Origin: Sabulicella glaciei | Lineage (GTDB): Bacteria; Pseudomonadota; Alphaproteobacteria; Acetobacterales; Acetobacteraceae | Length of the DNA: 64,000 nt | Direction of reading: 5' to 3' | Assembly (NCBI RefSeq): GCF_026183895.1 | Contig: NZ_JAPFQI010000023.1 | Span: 1-64,000, forward strand | Shown: positions 44,252 to 53,131 of the stretch, one piece after another | Position numbering within the stretch: position 1 is the stretch's first letter | Layout of the letters: each line of letters opens with the position of its first letter | Translations under genes and position numbers: made by a program | Notes under the pieces: generated by a model | Database searches by the model: none | What the model was told of the DNA's origin: nothing | Seen by the model: only the letters and a program-made list of their open reading frames with translations

Positions 44252-44974
44252 ATGACGGACAGCCTCGTGGTCGGGGGGCTCGCGGGCCTCGTCGTTGCGG
44301 CGCTCATCGTGGGCATCGCCTTCTCCGGCGCGCATTTTGTGCAGCGGGCCCTGCTGGCGGTGGATCGGTTCTCCACGCTGATCGGCCAAGTCTTCGCCTG
44401 GACCATCATCCTCCTGACAGCGTCCATCGTCTACGAGGTCTTCGCGCGGCGCTTCTTCTCCTCCCCGACCAACTGGGGCTACGACGTGCAGTACATGCTG
44501 TACGGGATGCTGTTCATGTTCGCCGGCGCCTATGCGCTGTCGCGGAACGGGCATGTGCGGGGCGACTTCCTGTATCGCATGATGGAGCCGCGCAAGCAGG
44601 CCATGCTCGACTGCCTGCTCTACGTCCTATTCTTCTTCCCCGCGATCTTCGCCTTCATGGTGGCCGGCTGGCACTTCTTCGAGCTGAGCTGGATTCAGAA
44701 CGAGCGTTCGATGTTCAGCCCTTCCGGGCCGATCATCTGGCCCTTCAAGGGCATCATCCCGATCGTGGGCTTCATCATGCTTCTCCAGGGCTTGGTCGAG
44801 ACGGTGCGCTGCGTGCGCTGCATCCGCACCGGGCATTGGCCGCAGCGCCTTTCCGACGTGGAGGAGCTGGATCAGATCATCCTCGCCCGCGCCGCCGAGG
44901 CGGAGGACCTGGAGGACCTCGCGCGCAAGATCGCCGAGGGCGACGACACGACCCTGACGAACAAGAGCACCTGA
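44252..44974 (+). CDS. TRAP transporter small permease subunit (DctQ)
   Basis: A 240-residue membrane protein with four transmembrane helices (starting LVVGGLAGLVVAALIVGIAF and FAWTIILLTASIVYEVFARRF), larger than typical DctQ (about 160-190). An extra N-terminal helix and a charged C-tail DLEDLARKIAEGDDTTL account for the length. YDVQYMLYGMLFMFAGAYALSRNGHVRGDF is the conserved DctQ core. ATG 44252 follows a GGGGG-rich site. Four bases before dctM. Confidence 0.9.
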   Translation: MTDSLVVGGLAGLVVAALIVGIAFSGAHFVQRALLAVDRFSTLIGQVFAWTIILLTASIVYEVFARRFFSSPTNWGYDVQYMLYGMLFMFAGAYALSRNGHVRGDFLYRMMEPRKQAMLDCLLYVLFFFPAIFAFMVAGWHFFELSWIQNERSMFSPSGPIIWPFKGIIPIVGFIMLLQGLVETVRCVRCIRTGHWPQRLSDVEELDQIILARAAEAEDLEDLARKIAEGDDTTLTNKST

Positions 44975-44978
44975 GCCC

Positions 44979-46391
44979 ATGATGTCCGACGCCGCGCTGG
45001 GCCTCACCCAGCTCCTGCTCTTCCTGTTCTTCATCCTGCTGGGCTTTCCCATCGCCTTCACCCTGATGGCGATGGGGCTGTTCTTCGGCTATCTCGGCAT
45101 GGGCGACCGGGTCTTCGACCTGCTGATCCAGCGCACCTACGCGGTGATGTCGAGCGACGTGCTGATCTCCGTCCCGCTCTTCGTCTTCATGGGCTACGTC
45201 ATCGAGCGCGCGAACATCCTCGACCGGCTGTTCCGCGCGTTGCAGATGGCCTCGGGCAACATTCCCGGCTCGCTCGCCGTCGCCACCCTCGCCACCTGCG
45301 CGCTCTTCGCCACGGCGACGGGCATCGTCGGCGCGGTGGTGACGCTGATGGGCCTCCTCGCCTTCCCCGCCATGCTGCGCGCCGGCTACGACGTGAAGCT
45401 GGCCTCCGGCGTGATCTGCGCGGGCGGCTGCCTCGGCATCCTGATCCCACCCTCCATCATGCTGATCCTCTACGGCGCGACGGCGGGAGTGTCGGTGGTG
45501 CAGCTCTACGCCGCCGCCTTCATTCCGGGCCTCACCCTGGCCGGGCTCTACATCGCCTACGCGATCGGCATCGCCATCGTGAAGCCGGAGGTGGCGCCGC
45601 GCCTGCCGCCCGACGCGGTGGCCGTGCCCTTCGGCAAGATCCTCTGGGCGCTGCTGACCAGCTTCCTGCCGCTGGCGCTGCTGATCGCCATGGTGCTGGG
45701 CGCGATCCTGCTGGGCCTCGCCACCCCGTCCGAGGCGGCGGCGATGGGCTCGCTCGGCTCCATCCTGCTCGCCATCACGTACCGTGCCTTCACCTTCGGG
45801 AAGCTGAAGGAGAGCGTGTTCCTCACGGCCCGCACCTCGGCCATGGTGTGCTGGCTCTTCGTTGGCTCCTACATCTTCTCCTCGGTCTTCGGCTATCTCG
45901 GCGGCCAGGGCGTGGTGGAGGAGTTCGTGAAGTCCCTGCCGCTCAACACCTTCACCTTCATGCTGCTGGCGCAGGCGATCATCTTCGTGCTCGGCTGGCC
46001 GCTGGAATGGACGGAGATCATCGTGATCTTCGTGCCGATCTTCCTGCCGCTGCTGGACAATTTCGGCGTGGATCCGCTGTTCTTCGGCGTGCTGATCGCG
46101 CTGAACTTGCAGACCAGCTTCCTGTCGCCGCCCGTCGCCATGGCCGCCTTCTACCTGAAGGGCGTGGCGCCGAAGCACGTGAGGATCGAGGACATCTTCC
46201 GGGGCTGCATGCCCTTCATCTTCATCGTCGTCTTCACCATGCTGATGGTCTACATCTTCCCCGCCATCGTCACCTGGCTGCCCGAGACGCTCTACGGCGG
46301 CCAGAGCGGGCCGCCCGCCGTGCAGATGGACGCGCCGCCCTCCGGCGGCTTCCAGGAAGAGGAAATGCCCGAACTGCCGCCGCTGCAATGA
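44979..46391 (+). CDS. TRAP transporter large permease subunit (DctM)
   Basis: Large integral membrane subunit of the TRAP transporter, 470 residues, about 12 helices. Conserved features: LGLTQLLLFLFFILLGFPIAF, TGIVGAVVTLMGLLAFPAML, ASGVICAGGCLGILIPPSIM with the helix-breaking IPPS motif, and LATPSEAAAMGSLG, all family-typical. A Pro/Glu-rich tail (EEEMPELPPLQ) follows the last helix. Overlaps the hydratase-like gene by four bases. Confidence 0.94.
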   Translation: MMSDAALGLTQLLLFLFFILLGFPIAFTLMAMGLFFGYLGMGDRVFDLLIQRTYAVMSSDVLISVPLFVFMGYVIERANILDRLFRALQMASGNIPGSLAVATLATCALFATATGIVGAVVTLMGLLAFPAMLRAGYDVKLASGVICAGGCLGILIPPSIMLILYGATAGVSVVQLYAAAFIPGLTLAGLYIAYAIGIAIVKPEVAPRLPPDAVAVPFGKILWALLTSFLPLALLIAMVLGAILLGLATPSEAAAMGSLGSILLAITYRAFTFGKLKESVFLTARTSAMVCWLFVGSYIFSSVFGYLGGQGVVEEFVKSLPLNTFTFMLLAQAIIFVLGWPLEWTEIIVIFVPIFLPLLDNFGVDPLFFGVLIALNLQTSFLSPPVAMAAFYLKGVAPKHVRIEDIFRGCMPFIFIVVFTMLMVYIFPAIVTWLPETLYGGQSGPPAVQMDAPPSGGFQEEEMPELPPLQ

Positions 46392-47083
46392 GCGGCGCAG
46401 CGAATTGGCTGGCCGAGGCGTGGGAGACGGGGAACCCTCTCGCCCCGCTCCCCCCCGAGGTCGCACCGAAGGACCTCGCCGAGGGCGAGGCGCAGGCGGC
46501 GGCGCTGGTGGAAGCGCTGGGCCTGCCCGTCTGCGGCCTGCGCCTCACGCGCGGGCCGGGCGGCGACTGGCTCTCCGCGCCGTTGCTGGAAGGGCGGATG
46601 CTGCGCGCCGGCACGCCGGTCGCGCTCGCCGCGCTGCGCCGGCCGCGCCTGTCCGCCGGGGTGCTGGGCGTGCTCGCCGCACCGCTGGAGGAAGGCGGGG
46701 ATGGCGAGGCAGAGTTCGGCGCCCTTCATCCCGCCCTGGACGTGGCGGCGACGCGCTTCAGCGAGGGCCCGGCCGATGCGGCGCAACTCGTGGCCGATCT
46801 GGGCGGGCTGGGGCAGGTGCTGGTGGGCAAGCGCTCCCTCGCCCCTCTCCCCACCTCCGCCGAGGCACGGCTGGGGCGTCGCGGCGCCCGGCCCCGCCCC
46901 ATCCATGAATCGCTGGGCGCGCTGATGGCCCGCGCCGCCGCCGAGGCGCGGCGCTGGGGCGGGCTGCCCGCGGGCGCCGTGCTGCTGGTCGCGGGGCTGG
47001 GCGGCGAGGCCGAGCCCCAGCCCGGCGAGAAATGGTCCGCCGCCATCCATGGGGTCGGGCGCATCGGGGCCGATTTCGCGTGA
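46388..47083 (+). CDS. 2-keto-4-pentenoate hydratase-like protein (FAH superfamily)
   Basis: A 231-residue protein resembling the hydratase/decarboxylase branch of the fumarylacetoacetase superfamily. WLAEAWETGNPLAPLPPEV resembles the N-terminus of MhpD-like proteins, and the acidic EFGALHPALDVAATRF would correspond to the metal-site region. The divalent-metal ligands are not clearly spaced, so activity is uncertain. Translational overlap with dctM links it to metabolism of the imported compound. Confidence 0.72.
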   Translation: MSGAANWLAEAWETGNPLAPLPPEVAPKDLAEGEAQAAALVEALGLPVCGLRLTRGPGGDWLSAPLLEGRMLRAGTPVALAALRRPRLSAGVLGVLAAPLEEGGDGEAEFGALHPALDVAATRFSEGPADAAQLVADLGGLGQVLVGKRSLAPLPTSAEARLGRRGARPRPIHESLGALMARAAAEARRWGGLPAGAVLLVAGLGGEAEPQPGEKWSAAIHGVGRIGADFA

Positions 47084-47160
47084 CGGCGCGTCGGTAGTTT
47101 TCCGCAGGGCGACAGCGCCCGGCGACGTCGCATAATCGCGGCGCTTCCCCGGAATCGCCC

Positions 47161-47388
47161 ATGCCGAACCACAAGATCTCGCCCCTGCGCCTCGTCGCCT
47201 CGGACGGCGTCGCGGTCACGTCGCCGGATACCGGCCCGCGCCTCCGGCCGGAAGCGGTGGAGGCGCTGCGGCAACTCTGCGACCTCGCTCGCGCCGTGGC
47301 GCGCGACGAGTTGCTGCTGGGCGGGCTGCGCGCCGACGAGGCGCTGGCGGGCGCGGTGCTGCGCCTGGCGGAGTTCGACGCCTCCTGA
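47161..47388 (+). CDS. Small hypothetical protein
   Basis: A 75-residue Ala/Leu-rich protein, MPNHKISPLRLVASDGVAVT onward, with a helical second half (PEAVEALRQLCDLARAVARDELLLGG). No signal peptide, membrane helix or known domain. It converges with the Bug receptor gene at 47392 with a three-base gap. Coding status is moderate: codon pattern and tight packing favour it. Confidence 0.5.
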   Translation: MPNHKISPLRLVASDGVAVTSPDTGPRLRPEAVEALRQLCDLARAVARDELLLGGLRADEALAGAVLRLAEFDAS

Positions 47389-47391
47389 ACC

Positions 47392-48360
47392 TCACTCCAG
47401 CCGGATGTTGAGGTCGCGCACCACCGTTCCCCAGCGCTCGCGGTCGCCGGCGATGAACCTGCGCGTTTCCTCCGGCGTCATGGTGACGGGCAGCGCCGCC
47501 TGGGCGCGGAACACCTCCTGCACCTGCGGATTGCGCAGCGCCTCCGCCGTCACGGCCGCGATGCGCGCGGCGCCGGCCTGCGGCATGCGCGCGGGGCCGA
47601 GCAGGCCGAACCAGTTCGCCGCATCCACCGGCGTCCCCAGCTCCTTCAGCGTGGGCACGTCCGGCAGGAGCGGGATGCGCTCATCGGCGCCGACGCCCAG
47701 GATCTTCGCGCGCCCGTCGCGCGCGATGGCCTCGGCCGGGCCGGCATTGAGGAACATGCAGTCCACCTGCCCGCCCAGCACCGCCGTGCTGGCCGGCGCG
47801 GCGCCGGTGAAGGGCACGTGCAGCAACTCCAGCCGCGCCTGCTTCATCAGCCGCTCCATCGCGAGATGCGAGGTGGAGCCGATGCCCCAGGAGGCGTAGG
47901 TGACCCGCCCCGCCTGGGCGCGCGCCCGGGCCAGGAAAGCCTCCAGATTCTCCACGCCCAGCCCGGGGCGCGTGATCAGCACGAAGGGACCGCGCGCGAA
48001 GACCGTGACGGGGGTGAAGTCGCCCAGCGCGTCATAGGGCAGGCGCGGATAGATCAGCGGGTTGATCGCGTGCGTCTCGGCATTGGCCAGGATCAGCGTG
48101 TGGCCATCGGGACGCGATTGCGCCACCGCCTGGGTGCCGACCGCACCATTGGCGCCGGGCCGGTTCTCCACCACCACCGGCTGGCCGAGTGGCCCCGCCA
48201 TGGCCGGGCCAAGGGCGCGGATCACCACGTCGGCCAGGCCGCCTGCGTTCCACGGCACGATCACGCGCACGGGCTGGTCCGGGAAGCCCAGGGCCGGGGC
48301 AGCGAGCGGCAGCAGCGCGGCTGCCCCGAGCAGCGCGCGGCGGGTGACGGGAGTGGTCAT
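47392..48360 (-). CDS. Tripartite tricarboxylate transporter receptor (Bug family), copy 3
   Basis: Periplasmic receptor, 322 residues. Twin-arginine-like VTRRALLGAAALLPLAAPAL leads to FPDQPVRVIVPWNAGGLADV, the core ENRPGANGAVGTQAVAQSRP, and PFTGAAPASTAVLGGQVDC. The C-terminal MTPEETRRFIAGDRERWG is typical. It is the last gene of the minus-strand run from 53029. No local TctA/B. Confidence 0.92.
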   Translation of the reverse strand: MTTPVTRRALLGAAALLPLAAPALGFPDQPVRVIVPWNAGGLADVVIRALGPAMAGPLGQPVVVENRPGANGAVGTQAVAQSRPDGHTLILANAETHAINPLIYPRLPYDALGDFTPVTVFARGPFVLITRPGLGVENLEAFLARARAQAGRVTYASWGIGSTSHLAMERLMKQARLELLHVPFTGAAPASTAVLGGQVDCMFLNAGPAEAIARDGRAKILGVGADERIPLLPDVPTLKELGTPVDAANWFGLLGPARMPQAGAARIAAVTAEALRNPQVQEVFRAQAALPVTMTPEETRRFIAGDRERWGTVVRDLNIRLE

Positions 48361-48440
48361 GGCGTGTCCTCCGGATTGAGCGGCCGGAGCTTTGGCCGCC
48401 CGGTCCTGTTACCGATCACACGATGCGCCGGCCCGACCTG

Positions 48441-49238
48441 TCAATGGCGGTCCGGGCGCGGCGCCACGTCGAGCCGCACGGCGATGCCTTCGAGTTCTGG
48501 CGAAGGCGCGGGGTAGCGTGCCATCACCAGCGGGTCGTGGCCGGGGACGATGTGATCCTCGCTCGATGCCGCTCTCCGCAATCGGTCGAAGCCCTCCAGC
48601 ATCTCGCCGACATGGAAGGCGACGGTGAAGGGGCGCGCCTCCTCCATGTTCGCGTAGAAATGCGTGACGTCGGAGGCGAGCACGACGCGGCCGCGCCCGG
48701 TTTCCACCGACACGAATTGCAGCCCCGCCGAATGCCCGCCGGTGGGATGCAGCCGCAGCCCGGGCCAGGGCTCGACCACGCCGTCATGGAAGGAGACGCG
48801 GCCGGCGAAGTTCATCCGCACCATGCCGACGATGTCGTCCGGCTCGAAGGAATGGGCGAGGTGACGGTGCCGCATGTAGCGGCCGGTGGCGTAGTGCATC
48901 TCCTCCTCGCGCAGGTGGAAGCGAGCGCGGGGAAACAGGTGGAAGGAGCCGACATGGTCGTAGTGGAGGTGGGTGATGACCACGTCCTCTACCGCCTCCG
49001 GCGCGATGCCGAGCAGGCGCAGGGATTCGGCGGGGCAGCGCAGCCATTCGCGGCCGCGCCGCGCCGCCACCTCCGCCGTGAAGCCGGTGTCCACCACCAC
49101 GGCGCGCCCGTCGCGCACGCAGGCCCAGACGAAGTAGTCCATGGGCATCGGCCCATCATGCGGATCGCCGCCGATGAAATGCGCGGCGGCGGTGGCGTCG
49201 CGGCGCGCATAGCGCAGCGCATAAACCTCCCAGCTCAT
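48441..49238 (-). CDS. MBL-fold metallohydrolase (lactonase-like)
   Basis: A 265-residue metallo-beta-lactamase-fold hydrolase. The metal motif HLHYDHVGSF (HxHxDH), then GGHSAGLQFVSVETG, ASDVTHFY and VPGHDP provide the remaining ligands. It resembles the AHL-lactonase/quorum-quenching group, so lactone hydrolysis is possible. ATG 49238 overlaps the upstream dehydrogenase stop (ATGA), linking it to a hydroxy-acid pathway where a lactone would be a natural intermediate. Confidence 0.85.
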   Translation of the reverse strand: MSWEVYALRYARRDATAAAHFIGGDPHDGPMPMDYFVWACVRDGRAVVVDTGFTAEVAARRGREWLRCPAESLRLLGIAPEAVEDVVITHLHYDHVGSFHLFPRARFHLREEEMHYATGRYMRHRHLAHSFEPDDIVGMVRMNFAGRVSFHDGVVEPWPGLRLHPTGGHSAGLQFVSVETGRGRVVLASDVTHFYANMEEARPFTVAFHVGEMLEGFDRLRRAASSEDHIVPGHDPLVMARYPAPSPELEGIAVRLDVAPRPDRH

Positions 49239-50140
49239 GGCTTGCGCTCGCCGCCGATGGTCACCCCGGCCCATTCCTCCAGCACCTTGGCGACGCTGGT
49301 GAAGTCGCTCTGCGGGCCGTACTTGGCGCTGGTGACGGCCAGCATCTGCCGCACCGCGCTGCCCACCACCATTGGGATGCCCATCGCCTCCGCCTCCTCC
49401 ACGCAAAGCCGCACGTCCTTGTGCGACAACCCGGTGGTGAAGCCGTAATCGAAGCCCCGCGGGATGATGGATTTGGGGAACTTGTCCTGAGTCGCGCTGT
49501 TGCGGCCGGAGGAAACGTTGATCACCTCGCACATCAGCGAGGGATCGAGCCCAGCCTTCACCCCCATGGCCAGCGCCTCGGAGGAAACGACGAGCGTCGC
49601 GGCGGCGAGGAGGTTGTTGCACAGCTTCATCACCTGCGCGGCGCCCGGTTGCTCGCCGCAGAAGAAGGGCTTGCCCATCACCTTCAGCACCGGTTCCAGC
49701 GCGTCGAAGCGGGCGCGCGGTCCGGACACCATCACGGCCAGCGTGCCGGCCGCCGCGCCGGCCTTGCCGCCGCTCACTGGCGCGTCCAGCACCTCGCGCC
49801 CCGCGGCGGCGAAGGCCTCGTGCATCTCGCCCGCGACGCGCGGCCCGGTGGTGGAGAAATCCACCAGGGTGCGGGCGCGCTGCCCTTCCAGCACGCCGCC
49901 CGGGCCGATCGCGACGTCGCGCACGATGGCGGGGGTGGGGAGGCTCACCAGCACCACGTCGGCGCGGTCTGCCACCTCGCGCGGGCTGCCCGCCGCCTCC
50001 GCGCCGAGGGCGACCAGGGCCGCCACCGCGTCCGGCACGCGGTCATGCACCACGAGGCGGTGGCCCGCCTCCAGGAGGCGCGTCGCCATGGGCCGGCCCA
50101 TCTGGCCCAGCCCCACGAAACCGATCACCTGATCCGCCAT
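49235..50140 (-). CDS. 3-hydroxyisobutyrate dehydrogenase / tartronate semialdehyde reductase family
   Basis: A 301-residue beta-hydroxyacid dehydrogenase. N-terminal GFVGLGQMGRPMATRLLEAG binds NAD(P); the substrate motif DAPVSGGKAGAAAGTLAVM and the catalytic lysine in GAAQVMKLCNNLL are present. These enzymes interconvert a 3-hydroxy acid and a semialdehyde. A perfect 14-bp palindrome 32 bases upstream of its ATG is a likely operator for the neighbouring LacI-type regulator. Confidence 0.9.
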   Translation of the reverse strand: MADQVIGFVGLGQMGRPMATRLLEAGHRLVVHDRVPDAVAALVALGAEAAGSPREVADRADVVLVSLPTPAIVRDVAIGPGGVLEGQRARTLVDFSTTGPRVAGEMHEAFAAAGREVLDAPVSGGKAGAAAGTLAVMVSGPRARFDALEPVLKVMGKPFFCGEQPGAAQVMKLCNNLLAAATLVVSSEALAMGVKAGLDPSLMCEVINVSSGRNSATQDKFPKSIIPRGFDYGFTTGLSHKDVRLCVEEAEAMGIPMVVGSAVRQMLAVTSAKYGPQSDFTSVAKVLEEWAGVTIGGERKP

Positions 50141-50171
50141 TGCCGCGTTTCCCCATTTGGCCTTGCCGGGA

Positions 50172-50185
50172 TGATACCGGTATCA
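50172..50185. promoter_or_regulatory. Candidate LacI-family operator (site 1)
   Basis: tgataccggtatca, a perfect 14-bp palindrome with a central CG as LacI-family operators have, between the LacI regulator gene and the dehydrogenase gene it precedes. Two related sites flank the SDR/Bug divergent promoter. Confidence 0.55.
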
Positions 50186-50208
50186 CCACAAAGGCCAAGG
50201 GTGCGGCG

Positions 50209-51228
50209 TCAGGTGCTGGCGCGCTGGATGATCTCGAAGCCGAGGTCGAGCACGGCCGGGCCGGATTGCCGCCCAGCCAGACGGTCCAGCAGCATGCGGG
50301 CTGAGCGCGTGCCGATCTCCCCCCGGGGCAGGCGCAGCGTGGTGACGGGCGGGTTCAGCTGGGCCAGCAGGTCCACGTTGTCGAAGGCGGCGATGGCCAC
50401 CTTGCCGGGCACCGCCCAGCCGCGCCGCTGGCATTCCAGCACGGCGCCCGCCGCCAGCACGTCGCCCGCGAAGAAGATGGCGTCGGGTGGTTCCGCCCCT
50501 TCGGTCAGCCGTGCCAGCGCCTCCGCCCCCGAGGCCAGGCCGGGCGGCATCTCGAGCAGCAGGCGTGGATCGGACGGCCGTCCCAGCTCCGCCAGCGCGT
50601 CCAGGAACCCGGCGCGCCGGTCGCGCGAGCGGGCATTGGCGGCGGAGGGCAGCGTCACCAGCGCCACGCGCCGGTAGCCGAGCCGGGCGAGGTGGCGGGT
50701 CATCGCCTTCGCCGCCTCCCGGTTCGAGTAGGACACGACCATGTCCAGCGGCTCGGCCGGCACGGTGCCGTTCTCCACCACCGGCACGCCGGCACGGCGG
50801 ATCATCCGCGCCGTCGCCTCCGTGTGCAGCGTGTCGTGCAGGATCAGCCCCGCCACGCGCTGCTCCAGGAAGGCGCGGATCGCCGCCTCCTCCGCCTCCG
50901 GGCTGTAGAGGCTGTCGGCGATCATCAGCTGAAATCCCTCGCGCCGCAGCACGTCGGAAATCCCCTTCACCGTCGCGGCGAAGAGCGAGTTTTCCAGCGA
51001 CGGCACCACCAGCCCGACCACGTCCGAGCGGCGCGAGGACAGCGAGCCGGCGAGGCGGTTCGGCACGTAGCCCACCGCGCGCACCGCCGCCTCCACCCGC
51101 GCCCGCACCTCGGGCGAGACGCGCGCAGGCTCGCGCAGCGCGCGGGAGACGGTCATGGCGGAAACCCCGGCGGCGCGCGCCACGTCGCGCATCCGTGCTC
51201 CGCCGGGTGGGTCGGGCAGGTCGTGCAT
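50209..51228 (-). CDS. LacI family transcriptional regulator
   Basis: A 339-residue LacI/GalR regulator. The N-terminal helix-turn-helix MRDVARAAGVSAMTVSRALR with hinge YVPNRLAGSLSSRRSDVVG is near residue 13-70, then a periplasmic-binding-protein-like effector domain (VGLVVPSLENSLFAATVKG, AIAAFDNVDLLAQLNPPVTT). The N-terminal extension MHDLPDPPGG is short. Located between a Bug receptor gene and the dehydrogenase gene, it probably controls this catabolic cluster. Confidence 0.93.
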   Translation of the reverse strand: MHDLPDPPGGARMRDVARAAGVSAMTVSRALREPARVSPEVRARVEAAVRAVGYVPNRLAGSLSSRRSDVVGLVVPSLENSLFAATVKGISDVLRREGFQLMIADSLYSPEAEEAAIRAFLEQRVAGLILHDTLHTEATARMIRRAGVPVVENGTVPAEPLDMVVSYSNREAAKAMTRHLARLGYRRVALVTLPSAANARSRDRRAGFLDALAELGRPSDPRLLLEMPPGLASGAEALARLTEGAEPPDAIFFAGDVLAAGAVLECQRRGWAVPGKVAIAAFDNVDLLAQLNPPVTTLRLPRGEIGTRSARMLLDRLAGRQSGPAVLDLGFEIIQRAST

Positions 51229-51239
51229 GCCCGCCTGCT

Positions 51240-52205
51240 CTACTCCATCCGGATGCGCGCGTCGCGGACCACGCGGCCGATCTTCTCCACCTCCTCGCCC
51301 ATGAAGCGGCCAAACGCCTCGGGCGTGCCGCCCACCACCTCGGCGCCCATCTCCAGCAGGCGCGCCCGTTCCTGCGGCTCGGCGATGATCGTGTTGAAGG
51401 CGGCGTTGATCCGCTCCACCGCGCGCGGCGCCATGCCTGCGGGACCGAGGCAGGCATACCACTCGTCGATCGCGAAGCCGGGCAGTCCGGATTCCGCCAC
51501 GGTCGGCACCTCCGGCAGGTAGGCGGCGCGCTCCGCCGAGGTGACGGCGATGGCGCGCAGCGACCGGTCCCGCACGAAGGGCAGGGTGGAGGAGGCGTTG
51601 CCGAACATCAGCTGGATGTGGCCGCTCACCAGGTCGGCCAGGGCCGGCCCGCCGCCGCGATACGGGGCGTGCACCATGTCCACCCCGGCGGCGAGCTTGA
51701 ACATCTCGCCCGAGATGTGCACCGCCGAGCCGATGCCTGGCGAGCCGAAGGTGAGCGCGCCGGGCCGCGAGCGCGCCAGCGCGATGAGGTCCTGAACGGA
51801 GTGTACCGGCAGCGAGGGATGCACCACCAGGATGTTCGCCACCCGCGCGAGGTTGATGATGGGGGCGAGGTCGCGCACCGGATCATAGGGTTGGCGCGAC
51901 AGCAGCGCCGCCGAGATCACGGTCGAGGTGACCATGCCGAAGCCGTGCCCGTCCGGATTCATGCGCGCCATCTCCGCCGCGCCGATGGCGCCGGAGGCGC
52001 CGCCCCGGTTCTCCACCACCACGGCCTGGCCCAGCAGGGCGGAAAGCCGCGGCTGGAACTGCCGCGCCAGGATGTCGGTGGTGCCGCCCGGCGGCCACGT
52101 GACGAGGAGGCGCACCGGGCGCGTGGGAAAGTCCTGCGCAAGGACCGGGGCCTGGAGCCCGGCGGCGAATGCGGCGCCCATCGCGGCGCGTCGCGTCCAT
52201 CTCAT
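51240..52205 (-). CDS. Tripartite tricarboxylate transporter receptor (Bug family), copy 4
   Basis: Periplasmic receptor, 321 residues. Signal MRWTRRAAMGAAFAAGLQAP ending PVLAQ; then FPTRPVRLLVTWPPGGTTDI, ENRGGASGAIGAAEMARMNP, PYRGGGPALADLVSGHIQL. GGGAGGAA lies 7 bases before the ATG. It lies between the SDR gene (24 bases upstream) and the LacI gene (12 bases downstream), so it is in one transcription unit. Confidence 0.93.
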   Translation of the reverse strand: MRWTRRAAMGAAFAAGLQAPVLAQDFPTRPVRLLVTWPPGGTTDILARQFQPRLSALLGQAVVVENRGGASGAIGAAEMARMNPDGHGFGMVTSTVISAALLSRQPYDPVRDLAPIINLARVANILVVHPSLPVHSVQDLIALARSRPGALTFGSPGIGSAVHISGEMFKLAAGVDMVHAPYRGGGPALADLVSGHIQLMFGNASSTLPFVRDRSLRAIAVTSAERAAYLPEVPTVAESGLPGFAIDEWYACLGPAGMAPRAVERINAAFNTIIAEPQERARLLEMGAEVVGGTPEAFGRFMGEEVEKIGRVVRDARIRME

Positions 52206-52228
52206 GGTGGTTCCTCCCTGGTTCTTTG

Positions 52229-53029
52229 TCATGCGGCGGACCAGCCGCCATCCATCGGCAGCGCCGATCCCGTGATGCCATCCGCGTGGGGGCCGCACAG
52301 GAAGGCGACCAGCGCGCCGACCGCGGCGGCGTCCACGAAGCGCCCGGTGGGCTGCTTGCCGCGCAGGAAGCGGCGCGAGGCCTCGGCCTCGTCCAGCCCC
52401 TCGCGCGCCATCAACTCGCCCAGGCGCGCCTCGATGTTGGGCGTCCGCGTGGTGCCGGGGCAGAGCGCGTTGCAGGTGATGCCGCTGCCCGCCGTTTCCA
52501 GCGCCACCGCTCGGGTGAGCCCCAGCAGCGCGGTCTTCGTGACGACATAGCCCGCGCGCCCCGTGGCGCCGACGAGGCCGTAGATGGAGGACATGTTGAC
52601 CACCCTCCCCCAGCCCCGCGCCCGCATGCCGGGCAGCAGCAGCCGGATGAGGTGGAAGGGGGCGGAGAGGTTCACCGCGAGGTCGGCATCCCAATCCGCC
52701 TCCGGCATCGCCTCCACCGGCGCGAAGTGGCGCGTCGCGGCATTGTTCACCAGGATGTCCACGGCGCCGGCCGCCGCCGCGAGGCGCGCGACCGAGGCGG
52801 CGTCGCCAAGCTCGGCGCGAAGGTAGCGCGCGGGGACGCCCAAGCGGCCCCCGAGTTCCGCTGCCACCTCCTCGCCCTCCGCTTCGCGCGCCAGGCCATG
52901 CAGCACGACGCCGCAGCCCAGCGCCGCGAGGGTCTCGGCCGAAGCCAAGCCGATCCCGCCCGTGGAGCCGGTGACGAGGGCCGTCCGCCCAGCCAGGAAG
53001 CGGGACGTCGTGTCTGCTATCGGTATCAC
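52229..53029 (-). CDS. Short-chain dehydrogenase/reductase (hydroxybutyrate-dehydrogenase-like)
   Basis: A 266-residue SDR. TGSTGGIGLASAETLA binds NAD, VNNAATRHF matches NNAG, and the catalytic triad region is SSIYGLVGATGRAGYVVTKTA (Ser, Tyr, Lys). ALCPGTTRTPNIEARL and C-terminal ITGSALPMDGGWSAA follow. Overall closest to the 3-hydroxybutyrate dehydrogenase/gluconate-5-dehydrogenase side of the family. Start is GTG at 53029, which lies within an operator-like sequence; a later start is possible but no ATG is near. First gene of the minus unit. Confidence 0.88.
   Translation of the reverse strand: MIPIADTTSRFLAGRTALVTGSTGGIGLASAETLAALGCGVVLHGLAREAEGEEVAAELGGRLGVPARYLRAELGDAASVARLAAAAGAVDILVNNAATRHFAPVEAMPEADWDADLAVNLSAPFHLIRLLLPGMRARGWGRVVNMSSIYGLVGATGRAGYVVTKTALLGLTRAVALETAGSGITCNALCPGTTRTPNIEARLGELMAREGLDEAEASRRFLRGKQPTGRFVDAAAVGALVAFLCGPHADGITGSALPMDGGWSAA
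53015..53028. promoter_or_regulatory. Candidate LacI-family operator (site 2)
   Basis: tgctatcggtatca shares 12 of 14 positions with site 1 and keeps the central CG. It overlaps the first codons of the SDR gene. Confidence 0.5.
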
Positions 53030-53057
53030 ACGGCGAGCCTAGTCCTCGCCCGCTTCG

Positions 53058-53089
53058 GGCCGCAAGCCGCGGCCTGCAAGCTTGCGGCC
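53058..53089. repeat. 9-bp inverted repeat in divergent region
   Basis: ggccgcaag and cttgcggcc, separated by 14 bases, lie in the 102 bases between divergent SDR and Bug genes. It may be structural or a second regulator site. Confidence 0.35.
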
Positions 53090-53101
53090 GGCACTCGTCC
53101 T

Positions 53102-53115
53102 GGTTAGCGTTACCA
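53102..53115. promoter_or_regulatory. Candidate LacI-family operator (site 3)
   Basis: ggttagcgttacca shares 9 of 14 positions with site 1, keeping the TA-CG-TA core and final CA. It sits 17-30 bases before the Bug copy 5 ATG, where a repressor would block transcription. Confidence 0.4.
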
Positions 53116-53131
53116 CAAACCGGAGGAAGCC

